Positions 34,223 to 43,027 of a DNA stretch of 64,000 nucleotides are shown in pieces; position 1 is the stretch's first letter; every line of letters starts with the position of its first letter. The stretch comes from Micromonospora sp. MA102 (GTDB lineage: Bacteria; Actinomycetota; Actinomycetes; Mycobacteriales; Micromonosporaceae): assembly GCF_025460765.1 (NCBI RefSeq), contig NZ_JAMWEG010000021.1:1-64000 (forward strand). The letters are read 5' to 3'. The notes beneath the pieces were generated by a model. The model saw nothing but the letters and a program-made list of their open reading frames with translations. It was not told the origin of the DNA and ran no database searches. The position numbers were made by a program, and so were the translations under genes.

Positions 34223-35998
34223 ATGAGGCGGCGGATGATCGCGGCAGGCGCGGCGACGGTGGTGCTGGTGGCGGTCGCACTGGTGACCACGGCGCGCGGC
34301 GAGGGCGGCGGCAACCGGGCGGCGGCGCCCGGTCCGGCCGAGAGCTCCGCGACGGTGACCGCCGCCAGAGCGGGCTTAGGGGAGAAGCCAAAGCCGACGG
34401 CGCCGTCCACGTGTCAGGCCCAGGGCGGCGCCGCGGCGGTGGCCCGGCCGAAACATGTGCGTACCGTCGCCACCGGTCAGACCGGCTGGTTCTCCTCGCC
34501 GAGCCTGGTCGACCTCGACCGCGACGGCAAGCTGGAGATCGTGGCGCCGGACTACTCGACCTTCGTCTACAGTGCCACCGGCACCCGGCTGGCCACCGGC
34601 ACGGCGAGCAAGGGGCGCGTGTACGCCCCCGCCGTGGTCACCGACCTCGACGGCGACTCGGTCACCGACATCGTGACCGGCGGCGGCGAGGGCACCGTCG
34701 TGGCGTACGAGTTCCGCGGCCGCAAGCTGCGCGTCAAGCCCGGCTGGCCGGTCTCCACGTGCAGCGGCGGACAATGCCCGGAGGCGCGCGGGCTCGCGGC
34801 GGCCGATCTCGACCACGACGGCCGGATGGAGATCGTGGCGACCACCACGAACACTTCCACCACCGGCTCGCAGGTGTTCGTGTTCGGTGCGAACGGAAAG
34901 ATCTACCACCCCAAGGGCGCCGCTGCCACGTCCTGGCCGCGGTACAACACGGGCAGCGACGCCGCCTTCAACGGCGCGGGCAATCACGGCTACGGCACCT
35001 ACGGGGAGAACGTCGGGATCGCCAACCTCGATGACGACCCCGACCTGGAGATCGTCGTCACCTACGACAACCACCAGATCAACATGTTCAACCCTGATGG
35101 CACGTCGGTGCTCGCCTCGCGCTGGTTCACCAACCGGCAGAATCAGCACCAGGGTAAGCGGCTGGGCTGGGGGCAGATGATCCGCTGGCTCGACCCCGCC
35201 GTGGAGGAAGCGCACTACCACAAGCACACCGGGACGTGGCCGGACATCAAGAGCACCATGTGGCTGCAGTGGACCGCGTCGCCGCCGTCGATGGTCGACC
35301 TCGACGGCGACGGGCACGCTGAGGTGATCGGGCTGCCGAACGCCGAGATGAAGGAGCCGTACGAGACCCAGGGCTATGCGGTGATGGCCTTCGACGGGGC
35401 ACAGAACGGCGGGGCGCGGTCCGCGCGTCGGCACGCCGGGTTCGAGACGCCGGTGCTCACCGCCAAACCGGCGTTACGCGGGGACGGCGACTGGTATCCG
35501 CCCAGCGGTATCCCGGCGCCAACCCTGGTCGACCTCACCGGCGATGGCCGGCCCGAGATCGTGTCCGCGACCCCGGACGGCAGCGTCTACGCGGTGTCCC
35601 CTGATGGCAAGCTGCTGTGGAAGTACAACTACGCGCGCGGCGCGGCGAAGACGTTCGGCTCCGAGGTGATCGCGGCAGATCTGAACCGAGACGGCACGCC
35701 CGAGCTGGTGTTCGGCACGTACGGCCCCTCCGTCGGAGCCGGCCGGGTGGTGGTGCTGTCCGCGACCGGGCAGCAACTGTCCTACACCCGGCTGCCGCGC
35801 CAGTCCGCCAACGGCAACGGTGTCGGGATCGCGGCGGCGCCGTCCATCGGCGACCTCGACGGCGACGGGACGCTGGAGATCGTGACGTCGAGCATCGACC
35901 ACGGCCTGGACGTGTTCACGGTGCCGGGGTCGGGCACGGGCTGCCTGCCCTGGCCCACCGGCCGCGGCAGCACCCGGCGCGCCGGCACCGCCGGCTGA
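34223..35998 (+). CDS. Secreted FG-GAP/VCBS repeat protein
   Basis: This is a 591-residue exported protein. A signal peptide covers about 1-28 (MRRRMIAAGAATVVLVAVAL). The mature part has eight calcium-binding FG-GAP/VCBS motifs of the form D-L-D-x-D-G-x-x-E-I-V, for example DLDRDGKLEIV, DLDGDSVTDIV, DLDHDGRMEIV, DLDGDGHAEVI and DLDGDGTLEIV. They build a beta-propeller like those of integrin alpha chains. It may bind carbohydrate or cell-wall ligands outside the cell; no catalytic domain is visible. The ATG at 34223 is chosen because the signal peptide follows; a GTG at 34208 is also possible. It is monocistronic. Confidence 0.85.
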   Translation: MRRRMIAAGAATVVLVAVALVTTARGEGGGNRAAAPGPAESSATVTAARAGLGEKPKPTAPSTCQAQGGAAAVARPKHVRTVATGQTGWFSSPSLVDLDRDGKLEIVAPDYSTFVYSATGTRLATGTASKGRVYAPAVVTDLDGDSVTDIVTGGGEGTVVAYEFRGRKLRVKPGWPVSTCSGGQCPEARGLAAADLDHDGRMEIVATTTNTSTTGSQVFVFGANGKIYHPKGAAATSWPRYNTGSDAAFNGAGNHGYGTYGENVGIANLDDDPDLEIVVTYDNHQINMFNPDGTSVLASRWFTNRQNQHQGKRLGWGQMIRWLDPAVEEAHYHKHTGTWPDIKSTMWLQWTASPPSMVDLDGDGHAEVIGLPNAEMKEPYETQGYAVMAFDGAQNGGARSARRHAGFETPVLTAKPALRGDGDWYPPSGIPAPTLVDLTGDGRPEIVSATPDGSVYAVSPDGKLLWKYNYARGAAKTFGSEVIAADLNRDGTPELVFGTYGPSVGAGRVVVLSATGQQLSYTRLPRQSANGNGVGIAAAPSIGDLDGDGTLEIVTSSIDHGLDVFTVPGSGTGCLPWPTGRGSTRRAGTAG

Positions 35999-36375
35999 CC
36001 CGACCGGCCGCGTCATCGGCGGTGTTCGCATCATGATCCTTCGGCTCGCATACCGGATCGGTGCCGCCGTCAGGCCGGTGGTTCAACGGGAAGACCTTCA
36101 CCGGTAACGCCGCCCGTCCAAAGCCGTGGCCACGCTCACCTTCAGCGTGGCCCAAGATGCCGAGAGCTACGACTTTGTCGTAGTTTGCCCGCTGCCCTTC
36201 TGTCGGAGATTCGAGCACACTTGGACGCCCTCGCCGCCGACGACTGGGGAGAACGTCAAAGTCATTTACACTCCGGCTTTCTACCAGTGTGCTCCGACAA
36301 CCGGACGGCGATTTTCGCAGCCGACGCAGCCGCGGCACTGGCGCGCCAGGGTTCCACCTGCCGTGACCTGCACCG
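35999..36375. other. Intergenic region with two hairpins
   Basis: No convincing gene is present. A 9-bp stem (GGCCACGCT, loop CACCTTC, complement) lies at 36128-36152, and a 7-bp stem (CTACGAC, loop TTT, GTCGTAG) at 36167-36183. They sit between convergent genes and may act as terminators. Local GC content is lower than in the neighbours. Confidence 0.4.
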
Positions 36376-37623
36376 TCACGATGAAAATGGCTCACTGGAT
36401 GGGCGCGTGGGTCGGGAGTAGCGGCGGCTCACGGGCTCGGGTGTCGCCGTGCCGTGCTTTCTGCGCGGCGGTGGAACGAGTCGTTCACCGAGCGTGAGTG
36501 TGAGGGCGACGGCGGCGAGCACGGCGCCGAGCAGCATCGTGCTGTGGGCACCGTGACTCCCAAGTGTGAGGCCGCCGAGAAAAGCGCCGCCGGTGATGCC
36601 GACGTTGACGGCGGCGGACAGCGTCGCGGCGGCGAGGTCGGAGCGGCCGGGCGCTACCTGAAGGACGAGGCCGCCGAGCGCCGCGGTGAACGCGGCGAAC
36701 CCCAGTCCGGCGATTGCGATCAGGACGATGGCGATCGCCGGCTGATGGCCAAACGCGTACAGCCCGAGCAGCGCCATGCACTGCAGTGCGACCGTCGCGA
36801 CCAGGGCGGACCACGGGCTGCGGTCTACGATCGGTCCGGCCGCGAGGATTCCCAAAACGCTGGCGACGCCGCGCGCCAGCAGAACGGTCCCGATCGACGA
36901 GGCGGGTAATCCGCTGACCTCGGTGATGAAGAGGGCGATGTAGGTGTAGGCGGCGATGGCGCCGGCGGTCGACAGGACGGCCACGGCGACCAACAGCCAG
37001 AAGCGGCAGGAGTCGGGTGTCCTGCCCCGGCTGGCATGCCCCTGCAGTGGCCCCGTCGACGGCAGCAACCAGGCCACCATGGCGAAGACGATCACACCGA
37101 GCCCAGCCACCGCCAGGAACGATGCCCGCCAGCCGGCACGCTGGCCCAGCCAAGTACCTGCGGGTACGCCCAGGACGAGAGCGACGTTGCCGCCGGCGAA
37201 CACGACCGCCACCACCCGTCCGTGCAGTCCGGGCCGGAACAGTTCGGCCGCGGTCGGCACAACGACAGCCCAGAACAAAGCATGAGTGACCGCGGTGGCG
37301 ATCCTGGCTGCCATCAGCATGGTCAACGTACTCGCGAACACCGTGATCGCGTTGCTGACGACGAAGCCGGCCAGGAGCGCCGACAGCAACCGTCGGCGAG
37401 GGACTTTGCGCATCAGCGCCGTCAGCGGAACCGAGGCGACCATCACCACTGCGCCGTACACGGTGACGAGCATGCCCACCTGGGACGGCGACACGGCCAG
37501 GTCCACGGCCATCGGCAACAGCAGCCCGATCGGCAGCGCCTCGGCTGCGGTGTAGAGGAACGTTCCGCCGGCGAGACCGATCAGCGCTCCCACTGCCCGC
37601 CGGCGCCCATGTGCCCCGCTCAT
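36376..37623 (-). CDS. MFS transporter (drug or sugar efflux type)
   Basis: This is a 415-residue membrane protein with twelve predicted helices. The first helix reads ALIGLAGGTFLYTAAEALPI, and the loop between helices 2 and 3 carries the MFS motif region (LTALMRKVPRRRLLSALLAG). The whole layout matches the AraJ/chloramphenicol-efflux group of drug:H+ antiporter-1 transporters. A central loop near residue 200 (QGHASRGRTPDS) links the two six-helix halves. It is divergent from the CGNR zinc-finger gene at 37702, with 78 bases between start codons, so that protein may regulate it. The exported compound is unknown. Confidence 0.9.
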   Translation of the reverse strand: MSGAHGRRRAVGALIGLAGGTFLYTAAEALPIGLLLPMAVDLAVSPSQVGMLVTVYGAVVMVASVPLTALMRKVPRRRLLSALLAGFVVSNAITVFASTLTMLMAARIATAVTHALFWAVVVPTAAELFRPGLHGRVVAVVFAGGNVALVLGVPAGTWLGQRAGWRASFLAVAGLGVIVFAMVAWLLPSTGPLQGHASRGRTPDSCRFWLLVAVAVLSTAGAIAAYTYIALFITEVSGLPASSIGTVLLARGVASVLGILAAGPIVDRSPWSALVATVALQCMALLGLYAFGHQPAIAIVLIAIAGLGFAAFTAALGGLVLQVAPGRSDLAAATLSAAVNVGITGGAFLGGLTLGSHGAHSTMLLGAVLAAVALTLTLGERLVPPPRRKHGTATPEPVSRRYSRPTRPSSEPFSS

Positions 37624-37701
37624 TGTTACCTCCTAAGCCGGCTACGATGGGAGCACCCTAGGAATGTTCCCGCCGCGGGGCAACTGGTAAAGTCTGCTTT
37701 G

Positions 37702-38319
37702 ATGGAAACATCTGGGGTTATGCGAATGCGCTTGGTAGGCGGCCACCTCGCACTGGACTTCCTCAACACCCGCGCCGGCCCACCCGTCGGGCCTCCGGAC
37801 GACGACGTGCTCACCGGCTACGCCGAGCTGATCGCCTGGAGCGTGTACGCGGGTACCCTCGCCGAAACGGACGCGGCGGCGTTGCGCCGGCTGTCCCGCG
37901 GCAATCCGGACAGCGCCCACACCGCCTTCGCACAAGCACTGCACACCCGTGACTACCTGGACGAGGTGTTCCGGCCACTGGCCGCTGGCGGAGACCCAGG
38001 CCTGCCGGCGCTGACCCGGCTGCGCGACGACGAAGCCGACGCGCTCGCCCACGCACAGCTTGTGCGCGGGAACACATTCGCATGGTCCTGGCGAGACGAC
38101 CACACGCTTGCCCGGCCCCTACGGCCAGTGGTCCATGCGGCGGTCCAGCTTCTCACCACGGGCGCGCTCGACCGGATCAAGCGATGCGCGGGCTGCCGCT
38201 TCCTGTTTCTCGATGAGAGCAAAAACCGCAGCCGTCGGTGGTGCAGCATGGACGACTGCGGAACCGCAGAGAAGATCCGCCGCTACGTCGCGGTACGACG
38301 CATCCGCACGAGGCGGTAA
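37702..38319 (+). CDS. ABATE/CGNR zinc-finger domain protein
   Basis: This is a 205-residue protein. The N-terminal ABATE domain starts LVGGHLALDFLNTRAGPPVG, and the C-terminal CGNR zinc finger has four cysteines: KRCAGCRFLFLDESKNRSRR then WCSMDDCGTAEKIRRY. Proteins of this pair of domains are predicted transcription regulators of stress or transport genes. Its divergent arrangement with the MFS transporter supports control of that gene. The ATG at 37702 was chosen because the conserved domain begins about 10 residues later; the open frame upstream has no homology. Confidence 0.88.
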   Translation: METSGVMRMRLVGGHLALDFLNTRAGPPVGPPDDDVLTGYAELIAWSVYAGTLAETDAAALRRLSRGNPDSAHTAFAQALHTRDYLDEVFRPLAAGGDPGLPALTRLRDDEADALAHAQLVRGNTFAWSWRDDHTLARPLRPVVHAAVQLLTTGALDRIKRCAGCRFLFLDESKNRSRRWCSMDDCGTAEKIRRYVAVRRIRTRR

Positions 38320-38808
38320 GCACACGTGGTCGCATCGGTGCTAGAACGCCGGCCAGGGCGATCAGATGCACGGATGTCCCGCTGATAAGGCGCGGCATTC
38401 CTGAGCACGTCCGGTTGACGACCGGGCCGTGGGAGCGGGGCGGGAACGACTGAGCCGTACGGTCGCTGGCCGGGCGTCGGCGTTAGCCAGTGCGGCTCGG
38501 GCAAGCGGCCCGGATCTCTCACGAACGACCTGCAGGACGGTCCGTCTCGCTCGCAGCCGCCGCGTGAGCCCTGGATCGGGGAGCAGGTTGGGAGCAGCAG
38601 GGCGCACTGAACGGCCCTCAACTTCGGCGATCCCGAAGGGGTCAGCTCCGGTGGATTACATGATCGCTCAGGGTGACGTGCTCTTCTGCCGAGTTGAGTA
38701 CGTTACGCGGATGAGCCAGTTGGGGTGGCAGCGCCAGTGAAGCCGACGGGCGTTAGAGCCGCCGGGCGGGCGCCCGGCGCGGTCGCTGCTCTGCAATGCT
38801 CTTGCACC
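38320..38808. other. No gene recognised
   Basis: These 490 bases between the CGNR gene and the RidA gene carry only short frames with no recognisable motifs. I see no repeats or hairpins of note. Confidence 0.45.
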
Positions 38809-39240
38809 ATGACTTCTTTTCGCCGCTTGGTGACTTCAGGATCACCGCTGGAACCGGAGATCGGCTTCTCACGCGCCGTACGGATAGGGCCGTACGTATC
38901 CGTGGCCGGCACCGCGCCGATCGCGGACGACGGTGCCACAGCCGGTCCGGGAGATGTGTACGCGCAATCCGTGCGTTGCCTGGACATCGCCGAGCAGGCG
39001 CTGCGCGAGGCCGGCGCAACGCTGGCAGACGTCATCAGAACCAGGGTCATGCTTGTTGACATCGCCCGTTGGCGAGAGGCGGCGCGGGCACATGGCGAAC
39101 GGTTCTCTCAGGTACGGCCGGCGTGCACCTTCGTGGGAGTATCGCGTTTCATCGATCCAGAGTGGTTGGTGGAGTTCGAGGTGGACGCCGTCGTGGCGAC
39201 AACCGACCCGAGAGATTCCGTTACTCACGAAGGACCGTGA
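38809..39240 (+). CDS. RidA/YjgF-family protein
   Basis: This is a 143-residue protein of the RidA family, whose members hydrolyse reactive enamine/imine intermediates of amino-acid metabolism or act on related small molecules. Seen here are VRIGPYVSVAGTAPIADDGA, CLDIAEQALREAGATLADVI, RTRVMLVDIARWREAARAHG and PACTFVGVSRFIDPEWLVEF. The arginine in VIRTRV corresponds to the substrate-binding arginine of the family. The C-terminal glutamate common in RidA is in LVEFEVDA. The ATG at 38809 follows a weak ribosome site. It appears to be monocistronic. Confidence 0.9.
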   Translation: MTSFRRLVTSGSPLEPEIGFSRAVRIGPYVSVAGTAPIADDGATAGPGDVYAQSVRCLDIAEQALREAGATLADVIRTRVMLVDIARWREAARAHGERFSQVRPACTFVGVSRFIDPEWLVEFEVDAVVATTDPRDSVTHEGP

Positions 39241-39493
39241 GACGGTCGTGCGGATTCGTGTCTCGACTCGTGTCGCGCCAGCATCCCGACTTGCCGCGAT
39301 GCGCGCGTTCAGCCCCGCTCCCGCCAACGTCCGACGCTGGCCGATGTGAGTGCATCGACCTGGGCGGCACCCGATCACCCAACGCTAAAGCCCGCCGAGA
39401 ACTCCCATACGATCTCGGCGGTGGGGGCGGCCCTCCATCGCATCTTGAAGCGGCTTGTCACCTTGCCGCCGGACTCGCAACGCAGAGGGTGGG

Positions 39494-39982
39494 ATGAGCG
39501 ACCTCTATCTCCGGGTAATCCCCACGGATCCGGAATGGCAGCCGACGTCCGAGGCGGCCGCTCGCGCGGCGAAATACATCGCGGATCTCTTCGCCGGCCC
39601 GGGTAATCATGTCGAGGTGGTTGAGCCGGTGTTCCACGAGCGCATCACTTTGATCGATGGCGGCGAGTACATGGAGGAGGTCTTCTGCCCTCGGTGCGAC
39701 GCCGCGATTGGGCTGGACTGGTTCTGGGATCTGCTGATCGCGAGAAACGGCGGGCGGCGGGTCGGCGAACCGACCATCGACGACCTGGGCGTTACGGTTC
39801 CGTGCTGCGGAGCAGCGCTTACGTTGCTCCAACTGCGCTTCGAGGCGCCGGTCGGGTTCGCGCGGTTCGAGGTGAGCGCTATGAACTGGACCCGGCGTGT
39901 CTGGGACCTCAGCGACGGAGAACTGGCCGCCGCCGGTGACATCCTGGGGCATCCGCTGACGCAGGTCCACGCCCACTACTGA
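39494..39982 (+). CDS. Conserved hypothetical protein with CxxC and CC motifs
   Basis: This is a 162-residue protein that I do not recognise by function. It is acidic, lacks a signal peptide and has a CPRC pair near residue 64 and a CCGAA segment near residue 101, which together could bind one zinc ion. The segments IDGGEYMEEVFCPRCDAAIG and LDWFWDLLIARNGGR suggest a globular cytoplasmic protein of a type found in actinomycetes. GAGGGTGGG precedes the ATG. No neighbouring gene hints at a role. Confidence 0.7.
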   Translation: MSDLYLRVIPTDPEWQPTSEAAARAAKYIADLFAGPGNHVEVVEPVFHERITLIDGGEYMEEVFCPRCDAAIGLDWFWDLLIARNGGRRVGEPTIDDLGVTVPCCGAALTLLQLRFEAPVGFARFEVSAMNWTRRVWDLSDGELAAAGDILGHPLTQVHAHY

Positions 39983-40208
39983 GCCGACGTCACAGTCCGC
40001 ACGCGTATCGCAATCGGACATGCCGCAGCCAACCACGGCTACTACGGACGACGCGAACACTGGCGCCGCGGTCAAGGACCGCCTCAAAGAGCAGGCGCCG
40101 GTCATCCATCAGTGGTCCGCCTGCGCCTCGACGCGACAACGGCTCGATCGGCCAAGGTCACCTGCCCGGATCTGCCGCGACGGGGCGTGTCGGCCGGCGG
40201 CACGGCGG

Positions 40209-40590
40209 TCATGGTCCGTGCTGTTGCTCGGGCACTTTGCCGATGGTGACGCCCGGGCTGGCGTTGAGACCGGCGGCGATCTGGTCCGGCAGCGGGTAGA
40301 CGTGCTCGACTGGCAGTTGAGCTACTGCCGCCTGTTCGTCGCCGCTGCGCAGGAGGTTCCGGACCTGGTGCACCATGGGGGTGATGTCGGTGATGGCAAC
40401 AATCCAGGCGTCGACGTACCGGTCGACGGCCTCGCGGGACAACCCAACCTGCAGTGACCGGTACGGCAACGCCGTCAGGTGCAGTGGCCGTTCGGGATCC
40501 CACTGCACTCGGACTCGGCTGGTCTTCAGTTGCCGTGACCAGGTCGCCTTGTCGCCGTGCAGTTTTCGGTCGTAGTGACTAGAGCAGTGT
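40209..40590 (-). pseudogene. DUF4291 family protein, N-terminally truncated
   Basis: The minus-strand frame reads SHYDRKLHGDKATWSRQLK, then VRVQWDPERPLHLTALPYRS, LQVGLSREAVDRYVDAWIV and PVEHVYPLPDQIA to a stop at 40209. This is the C-terminal half of DUF4291, a family of unknown function that contains the VQWDPER and RSLQIGL motifs. The first 80 or so residues of the family are missing and the frame upstream runs into unrelated sequence. An internal GTG or ATG near 40508 could start a short protein, but I regard it as a remnant. Confidence 0.6.
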
Positions 40591-40767
40591 GGAGCGATCT
40601 ATAGAGCAAGCGTGACCAACGCGATCCGCACCGCCGTCGACATGGTCGACCGCCGCTGCCGGTGCTCATGCTGGTCAAACCCCAGGGTGCGACCTTCGGC
40701 CCAGATGAGCGAGCCGAGGTCGTCTCGATCCTGACTTACATGGTCGTCAGTTAGCTCCGGGAGCACC

Positions 40768-40798
40768 GTGCGGGCCGCCTGAGAAAGACGGCCCGCAC
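40768..40798. terminator. Hairpin downstream of the CU044_5270-like gene
   Basis: GTGCGGGCCG at 40768-40777 and its complement at 40789-40798 form a 10-bp stem with an 11-base loop. It lies 65 bases past the stop codon of the minus-strand sigma factor operon and probably ends its transcript. Confidence 0.6.
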
Positions 40799-40862
40799 CG
40801 TTACCGAACGCCGGGTGCGTTACGCCCCTCTGCCGGAATGCTGGTGGGTGGGAGTTGCCGGC

Positions 40863-42008
40863 CTAGAGGTGGGCCGTCGTCACCCGGGAGGATTCGTACG
40901 TCGTGGAGGCCTGGGGAAGGCCCGGCACGGTGGATACGTCCTTGACCGGCATGCCGGTCTTGGCGTCAATGGTCAGCACCTCTCCGCCCTCGCCGCCGAA
41001 CAGCTGGGGCCCAGCGGTGATCGTCAGCGTGGCCTTGCCGTTGGTGGTCGAGTTCTTGACGCTGACCGCAGAGATGGTGGACAGCAGACGCAGCACACCG
41101 GCCCGGACCTGCGGGTTGCCGCTGCCGGCGGACAGCGCTTCGGTGCTGTACGTCCACAGGGCGTTGTCGAAGTGCTGCTGGACGGCCTCGAGGCTGTAAG
41201 GCTTCGGCTTGGCGTTGCCGCCCTTCTGCTTGATGATCGCCTGGGCGGCCGCCTGCTCCTTGTCCCACTCCGCCTTCTGCGCCGCAGGGTCGAGGCCGAC
41301 CAGCGGGTCCTTGGCTGCTTTGAGTATCTGGGTGCGGCCGTCGGCCGGGCTGCTGTCCGCCGCGGCGACGGCCGCCTTGAGGAGCGGAGCGTAGCCGCCG
41401 GCCTTCATCTGGTCCTGGTGGCGGGTGATCGCACGCTTGATGTCCGTCACGCTGTTGCCCGTGTAGATCGAGCGACCGTCGGTGTACAGCGTGTAGACGA
41501 CCTGCATGGTCTTGGTGCCGTGGACCTGAGTCGCTTTCACCAGCCACGCGTCGCCCGCCGACGGGGTGGCCGTCTTGATGGACCCGGCAAGAGTCATCAG
41601 CGGCGCACGGTCGGCGGACCCGTCGACGGTGGCCGACTCTGAGGCGGGGGCCGGCGAATCCTTGCCGGCCACTGCGCCCCCGGTCGCCGACGAGTTGAGC
41701 ACCACAGCGACGACCGCCGCCGCCGCGGCAACCCCCACCCCGGCGCCGATGCCGAACCGGCCCGCAATACTGATCCCGCGGCGGCGCTGAATCGCCGGGC
41801 TGGAATTCTGTTCCCGCGTGGTCGTCGTCGTTTCCATGGTCGAAGTCGTCTCCATAGTCGTGTCCTCCGCTGATATCGCGCCCAGCAGCCGCACGGTTCC
41901 GGGGTCGGCCATCGCCGCCCGCAGCACCGCCCGCGCCCGCTGATACGCCTCCGGGCGCAGTGGTTCTGCGCTGCCCAACTCACCGATCAGATCGAGTTCG
42001 TCGGTCAT
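40863..42008 (-). CDS. CU044_5270-family membrane-anchored partner of an ECF sigma factor
   Basis: This is a 381-residue protein of the actinobacterial CU044_5270 family. Residues 1-80 are cytoplasmic (LDLIGELGSAEPLRPEAYQR). One membrane helix follows near 85-107 (FGIGAGVGVAAAAAVVAVVL) and the rest is extracellular, ending KTGMPVKDVSTVPGLPQAST. Its ATG at 42008 overlaps the stop of the ECF sigma gene by four bases. In this common arrangement the membrane protein probably acts as anti-sigma factor or signal sensor, but this is inferred from pairing and topology. No zinc-binding HxxxCxxC anti-sigma motif is visible. Confidence 0.85.
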   Translation of the reverse strand: MTDELDLIGELGSAEPLRPEAYQRARAVLRAAMADPGTVRLLGAISAEDTTMETTSTMETTTTTREQNSSPAIQRRRGISIAGRFGIGAGVGVAAAAAVVAVVLNSSATGGAVAGKDSPAPASESATVDGSADRAPLMTLAGSIKTATPSAGDAWLVKATQVHGTKTMQVVYTLYTDGRSIYTGNSVTDIKRAITRHQDQMKAGGYAPLLKAAVAAADSSPADGRTQILKAAKDPLVGLDPAAQKAEWDKEQAAAQAIIKQKGGNAKPKPYSLEAVQQHFDNALWTYSTEALSAGSGNPQVRAGVLRLLSTISAVSVKNSTTNGKATLTITAGPQLFGGEGGEVLTIDAKTGMPVKDVSTVPGLPQASTTYESSRVTTAHL

Positions 42009-42577
42009 CGGTGTCTCTCCTTCGCGCTGTTGCGATCCTCCAGAAGCTCGGACACCCCCGGCGCGTCGCGCAATGCCGTCCTGGCCTGGCTCAGCAGTCG
42101 CCGCGTGGTGCCGGCCGGCATGCCGAGCGCCCGCGCGGCGTCGGCTGCGGTCAGGTCCTCCCAGGCGACGAGCCTCAGGACCTCCCGCTCTTGGGGTTTG
42201 AGCCGCATCAGAGCCGACCGGAGTACCGCCCGGGTGTCCACGCCGAGGTCCACCGCAGACCACGGATCCCATCCACTAGCCAGGTCCGTCACGTCTCCGA
42301 TTAAGTCCTCGGCCGGCCGGGACCGCCAGTAGCGACGCAAGCGATTCAATGCCACCCCGTACAGCCACGGCCGCGCGTCGTCGTACGACTGGTCGTACGT
42401 TCGCCGCGACTCGAACGCCGCAACCCAAACCTCGCCCAGCAGGTCCTCGGCCGCATCGCGCCCTGCCCGGCGAGCGAGGTACGAACCGACGGCGGCCTCG
42501 TGACGCTCGACCACCTCCACGAAGGCGTCGACATCGCCATCCAGCGACCGGCCTATCAACTCCGCGTCCGAAGCCAT
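42005..42577 (-). CDS. ECF sigma-70 family RNA polymerase sigma factor
   Basis: This is a 190-residue sigma factor. Region 2 is at about 15-85 (HEAAVGSYLARRAGRDAAED, LLGEVWVAAFESR, WLYGVALNRLRRYWR), and region 4 is at about 120-175 (LRLVAWEDLTAADAARALGM, PAGTTRRLLSQARTALR). The ATG at 42577 is chosen because GAGGAGGG lies just upstream; an extension to 42607 is unlikely. It is co-transcribed with the CU044_5270-like protein that follows. Such sigma factors usually direct a small regulon including their own promoter, which I could not locate. Confidence 0.9.
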   Translation of the reverse strand: MASDAELIGRSLDGDVDAFVEVVERHEAAVGSYLARRAGRDAAEDLLGEVWVAAFESRRTYDQSYDDARPWLYGVALNRLRRYWRSRPAEDLIGDVTDLASGWDPWSAVDLGVDTRAVLRSALMRLKPQEREVLRLVAWEDLTAADAARALGMPAGTTRRLLSQARTALRDAPGVSELLEDRNSAKERHR

Positions 42578-42640
42578 AGCCCTCCTCTGCAAACTCCGCG
42601 CTTCCAACCTGACATTGCCAATCGGCCCGGGAAGTGTTCA

Positions 42641-42670
42641 GGCGCCAAGGCGCCAAGGCGCCAAGGCGCC
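42641..42670. repeat. Tandem 8-bp repeat GGCGCCAA
   Basis: The unit GGCGCCAA occurs three times in perfect tandem, followed by a fourth partial unit GGCGCC. It lies 64 bases upstream of the ECF sigma start. It could be a slippage-prone tract or a binding site; GGCGCC itself is palindromic. Confidence 0.8.
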
Positions 42671-42890
42671 GAGGTCCGAGGACGAACGGTGTTGTCGCCG
42701 TGCCGGCGTGGGCGAGCGGATCCCACAGGACGTGGTGCGCCGGGTGTTTCCGCGCCATCATGAGCAGGCACTGGCCGGTGGTGATCCGGCGCTGCAGCCG
42801 AGCGAAGCTGGTCCGCCTCCGCTCCCACACGATCAGCTCGCCGTTCATCTTGGGTCAGCCGATCAGATGGCGGGTTGTGCGGCGATGTCG

Positions 42891-42912
42891 CGTCATGGAC
42901 ATGTCCATGACG
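42891..42912. promoter_or_regulatory. Perfect 22-bp palindrome, TetR-type operator candidate
   Basis: The half-site CGTCATGGACA is followed directly by its own inverted complement, giving an uninterrupted 22-bp palindrome. Sites with an ATGGACATGTCCAT core are typical TetR-family operators in actinomycetes. It lies 116 bases beyond the 3-prime end of the broken TetR segment at 43028, inside a gene-free stretch (42578-43027). Confidence 0.6.
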
Positions 42913-43027
42913 TTGCTTGCCAACGTGCTCAACTACGTGCGGCCGTTTCCGTTTTCACGTGAGCACGTCCAGGCGAGCAGCCCAGAGGCGCCAGCCGGCA
43001 TCGACGGCCAGACCCTGTGTTGAGGCG

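Noticed and set aside
42641..42670. CRISPR-like repeat
   Set aside because: The 8-bp units are directly adjacent with no spacers and there are no cas genes in the window.
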